Positions 61,778 to 64,000 of a stretch of DNA of 64,000 nucleotides are shown piece by piece (the stretch's first letter is position 1; each line of letters begins with the position of its first letter). The DNA is from Chryseobacterium sp. MA9. GTDB taxonomy: Bacteria; Bacteroidota; Bacteroidia; Flavobacteriales; Weeksellaceae. Where the stretch lies: NCBI RefSeq assembly GCF_024399315.1, contig NZ_CP075170.1, positions 1,054,001 through 1,118,000 on the forward strand, read 5' to 3'. Both the position numbers and the translations under genes were made by a program. A model generated the notes under the pieces. It had not been told where the DNA came from. It saw only the letters and a program-made list of their open reading frames with translations, and ran no database searches.

Positions 61778-62807
61778 TAATTTTGACTTTCTAAGACTTG
61801 TTTTTGCGAGTCTTGTTATTATTACCCACTCCTATGCTCTTTCCGGAGCTGCTCAAGGTGATCCTTTATCACAGCTTACCAACAGCCAGATGGAATTCTC
61901 TTATCTTGGAGTTCATGGTTTTTTTATTATCTCCGGATATTTAATTTTTAAAAGTTTACTGCGCTGCAAAGGCCTTTCTGATTTTTACTGGAAAAGACTT
62001 TTAAGACTATTTCCTGCCTTATTAGTTGTACTTTTCCTTACCGTTTTGCTGGCACCCGCAGTTTATGAAAGTTCCGTTCCTTACTTACAGAACAAATCTG
62101 TTTACACTTATATTCCTCAAAATTTAACCTTATTCTTCCGGCAAAAAGGTATTGACGGTGTTTTTGAAAACAATCCTTACAAACATAGCATCAATGGAAG
62201 TTTATGGACCATATGCTACGAATTCAGTATGTATGTAATGGTCTCTTTGTTATTCTTTATCCGTAAAAAAGCTTTTGTAAAAACTGTTGTTATCCTATTA
62301 TTTATCTCAAGCTATATCTTAACTATTTTTCAGCCTTATTTTCTATATGGAGTATTTGTGAAAATGGGACTAGGAAGTAATCATTTTTATAATCTGATGT
62401 GCTTCTTTGCAGGTGGTATGGTATTGACTTATCTGAATATCAATAATAAAAAAACAGAAAATATCATCATCCTGCTTTCTTTTATCGTTCTTATCATCAG
62501 TTTATATTTAAATATTTTCAAATATACCTGCTATATTACGCTGCCTTTACTGGTTATTCTTCTTGGTGAGAGATCTACCCGATATCTCAATAAAGTAGGA
62601 GAAGTGATTGGAGACACATCTTACGGAATTTATATTTATTCTTTTCCGATACAGCAGGCGCTGATGTATTTTTTTAAGCTTGACACGGTTATGTTATTTA
62701 TATTTTCATTACCACTTTCAATTCTCCTGGGATATATTTCCTGGCACCTGATTGAAAAGAAAGCATTAGGATATAAAGATTTATTTGCTAAAAAGGCTAT
62801 TCAGTGA
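61761..62807 (+). CDS. Acyltransferase 3 (OafA/YrhL) family membrane protein
   Basis: 348 residues with about ten membrane helices. The family opening NFDFLRLVFASLVIITHSYA carries the catalytic His, followed by FIISGYLIFKSLLR and FYWKRLLRLFPALLVVLFL with the conserved R-R-P-like pattern. These proteins O-acetylate or acylate surface polysaccharides or lipids across the inner membrane. It begins at an ATG inside the last codons of ribF, so the two genes are translationally linked, although their functions are unrelated. Confidence 0.9.
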   Translation: MISRSNNFDFLRLVFASLVIITHSYALSGAAQGDPLSQLTNSQMEFSYLGVHGFFIISGYLIFKSLLRCKGLSDFYWKRLLRLFPALLVVLFLTVLLAPAVYESSVPYLQNKSVYTYIPQNLTLFFRQKGIDGVFENNPYKHSINGSLWTICYEFSMYVMVSLLFFIRKKAFVKTVVILLFISSYILTIFQPYFLYGVFVKMGLGSNHFYNLMCFFAGGMVLTYLNINNKKTENIIILLSFIVLIISLYLNIFKYTCYITLPLLVILLGERSTRYLNKVGEVIGDTSYGIYIYSFPIQQALMYFFKLDTVMLFIFSLPLSILLGYISWHLIEKKALGYKDLFAKKAIQ

Positions 62808-62822
62808 TGAATAGCCTTTTTA
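62791..62822. terminator. Bidirectional terminator containing the stop codon
   Basis: AAAAAGGCTATTCA and TGAATAGCCTTTTT pair perfectly over 14 bp around a GTGA loop; the TGA stop of the acyltransferase gene straddles the loop. The lipoprotein gene on the minus strand ends at 62824 and uses the same hairpin. Confidence 0.92.
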
Positions 62823-62823
62823 T

Positions 62824-63315
62824 TTATTTCAATACTTTTAAGTATATTTTCTGAGGTTCGTTGCTTAGTTTCACGTTAGGAAACTGTTTGTCATAATCAA
62901 TAAAAATATCCCCTTTTTCATCTGCTTTTCCGTTTCCGTCAGAGTCCCAGCTTATTGTTACATAATATTTTGCCGAAACTACAGGTTTTGGATTGATCTT
63001 GCTTTCAGCATCCTTGGGTACTGGCAGATCAATAGTGAATGGTACAGATTTCTGCTCATATTCTTTTTCTGTGATTAATGTAGCAGGAGCATCTGCCAGC
63101 TTTTCATCTGCTCCATATAAACTTACTTTAAGTTTTGGATTTTTAATTGTAAAATTCTCTGTTCCCGAAAATTCTATTTTAATATGATCAGAAGAAGCTT
63201 CTGCAGCTGAGGCAGCAGGAGCTGGATCTTCAGCAGTATTTTTCTTTACTGGCTTGGTACAGCTTGACAGCATCAATGTACCTGCTGCTACGAATAATAA
63301 AAGATGGTTTCTCAT
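62824..63315 (-). CDS. Hypothetical lipoprotein
   Basis: 163 residues. The lipobox LSSC follows a leader of 18 residues, then an Ala/Pro/Glu linker. The mature domain is beta-rich (FTIKNPKLKVSLYGADEKL, VPFTIDLPVPKDAESKI, VVSAKYYVTISWDSDGNGKA, DEKGDIFIDYDKQFP), similar in feel to small transthyretin-like or YbaY-type lipoproteins, without a firm match. The DSDGNGKADE loop could bind calcium. The function is unknown. Confidence 0.68.
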   Translation of the reverse strand: MRNHLLLFVAAGTLMLSSCTKPVKKNTAEDPAPAASAAEASSDHIKIEFSGTENFTIKNPKLKVSLYGADEKLADAPATLITEKEYEQKSVPFTIDLPVPKDAESKINPKPVVSAKYYVTISWDSDGNGKADEKGDIFIDYDKQFPNVKLSNEPQKIYLKVLK

Positions 63316-63394
63316 TTGTTCTTTATTTTGTTACTATTAATTATATATTTCACTGATTGTAGATAACAAATTCTATACCTTAACTCTTACTATC

Positions 63395-63748
63395 TTATAA
63401 GGAATTTACTGCATTCTGAGCCTTCTTTGTCAAGGATTGAAAAACCAAATCATAGGAATGATCAATGAGTTTAAAGATCAGATCTCTTTTCAGGCCATCT
63501 GCTGTTACAGAATTCCAATGGGTTTTATTCATGTGATAAGCCCCTGTGATCTGAGGATACTTTTCACGGAGCTCTGCACTCCATTCGGGATCTGTTTTTA
63601 CATTAATCGCTAACGGTTGTCTTTCAAGCCCCATCAGTAAAAACATTTTGGTATCTACTTTCAAAACAAGGGTCTCATTATCAAACGGAAAGCTTTCCGT
63701 AACTCCTTTTTTGGCAAGACAGTAATCTAAAATTTCGTTGGCATCCAT
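63395..63748 (-). CDS. MmcQ/YjbR-family protein
   Basis: 117 residues with the MmcQ/YjbR pattern: LDYCLAKKGVTESFPFDNET, VDTKMFLLMGLERQPLAINV, PEWSAELREKYPQITGAYHM and NKTHWNSVTADGLKRDLIFK, ending in a helix. The fold is a double-wing DNA-binding-like domain of about 115-120 residues; no biochemical role is firmly known. It stands alone between the lipoprotein gene and the divergent gene at 63874. Confidence 0.92.
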   Translation of the reverse strand: MDANEILDYCLAKKGVTESFPFDNETLVLKVDTKMFLLMGLERQPLAINVKTDPEWSAELREKYPQITGAYHMNKTHWNSVTADGLKRDLIFKLIDHSYDLVFQSLTKKAQNAVNSL

Positions 63749-63873
63749 ATCAAATATAAGTAATGAGTGATCAATAATTAGTAATGATTAAATGATATCT
63801 GATATAATTCTTTAATCTTTGATTCAAATTTAGTAAATTTAAGAAAGAAATAATCTCACAAATCACAATTATT

Positions 63874-64000
63874 ATGAAAGCTCTGGTAATAGGTGCTACA
63901 GGCGCCACGGGAAAAGATCTGGTACATCAGTTACTCAATGACACAGAGTTTGATGAAGTTGATATTTTTGTTAGAAAACCTGTTGATATTCAGAACGAGA
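63874..64000 (+). CDS. NAD(P)-binding oxidoreductase, cut by the window end
   Basis: Only the first 42 codons lie in the window. MKALVIGATGATGKDLVHQL contains the GATGATGK Rossmann loop of atypical short-chain dehydrogenases of the NAD(P)H-binding (NmrA/HIM1-like) kind, followed by EVDIFVRKPVDI where the Arg suggests NADP. The rest of the gene is beyond position 64000, so nothing about its catalytic part can be said. Confidence 0.8.
   Translation, partial: MKALVIGATGATGKDLVHQLLNDTEFDEVDIFVRKPVDIQNE

Overview
The window looks like a chromosomal segment of a Chryseobacterium-like member of the Flavobacteriia. The support is low G+C, Bacteroidetes-type promoters (TTG, 19-20 bp, TAnnTTTG), a short RpoD-type sigma factor, a subclass B1 metallo-beta-lactamase of the IND/CGB kind typical of Chryseobacterium, a Bacteroidetes-type (T6SSiii) secretion operon with TssN, and several TTG starts. 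No rRNA or tRNA gene, CRISPR array, transposase or phage gene was recognised.

Positions 1-8.6 kb are accessory DNA, a decayed Rhs polymorphic-toxin locus. A secreted Rhs-type N-terminal stalk (400-1164) has lost its core and is joined directly to a short toxin tip. Behind it lie displaced C-terminal cassettes, each consisting of an Rhs-core stub, a toxin domain and an immunity gene. The recognisable modules are an Ntox8-like toxin with a DUF2750 immunity protein, an Imm33-like orphan, a CSDFK-type secreted protein, a tip plus three-helix membrane immunity pair seen twice, and a DUF4329/JAB-like toxin with a secreted OB-like partner. There is also a remnant of a second DUF4329 tip with a coupled secreted protein, and a truncated core stub that repeats 150 bp exactly. 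Terminator-like hairpins separate most modules. At 8.32 kb two unrelated gene 5' ends face each other, which reads as the scar of a deletion.

Positions 8.7-24.8 kb mix housekeeping and small accessory genes: exonuclease III, an XRE/S24 regulator, a glycine-zipper bacteriocin-like peptide (10845-11129), a VOC protein, a DMT exporter, an ElyC-like protein, a methyltransferase between degraded repeats, an ArsR-SRPBCC-YdeI-DoxX-DUF4256 gene set with an ArsR promoter carrying two matching operators, threonine aldolase divergent from a DtxR-type regulator, and the metallo-beta-lactamase. Positions 24.9-27.9 kb hold tssG-tssN-tssK on the minus strand.

Positions 28.4-43.1 kb carry an S1/P1 nuclease, rpoD, an orphan Imm26-like protein, a GNAT enzyme, an FAD monooxygenase, an S9 peptidase, a copper-handling group (a multicopper oxidase/CopB fusion, DUF3347 and HYC_CC_PP proteins), a TonB-dependent receptor and kdsA. 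Positions 43.3-64 kb contain two GT-C-type membrane proteins, a PLP-enzyme pair that fits sulfonolipid (capnine/sulfobacin) synthesis, an EamA transporter, a Crp/Fnr regulator with an NADP-binding protein, a beta-helix protein, a B12/radical SAM enzyme, atpDC, ribF with an acyltransferase, and small genes, ending inside an NAD(P)-binding protein.

Functional assignments rest on motifs recognised by eye and on remembered family patterns; no database search was run. The strongest candidates for something new are the cassette array with its repeated ATGA-coupled tip/immunity module, and the glycine-zipper peptide with a CX3C-X12-CX3C tail.
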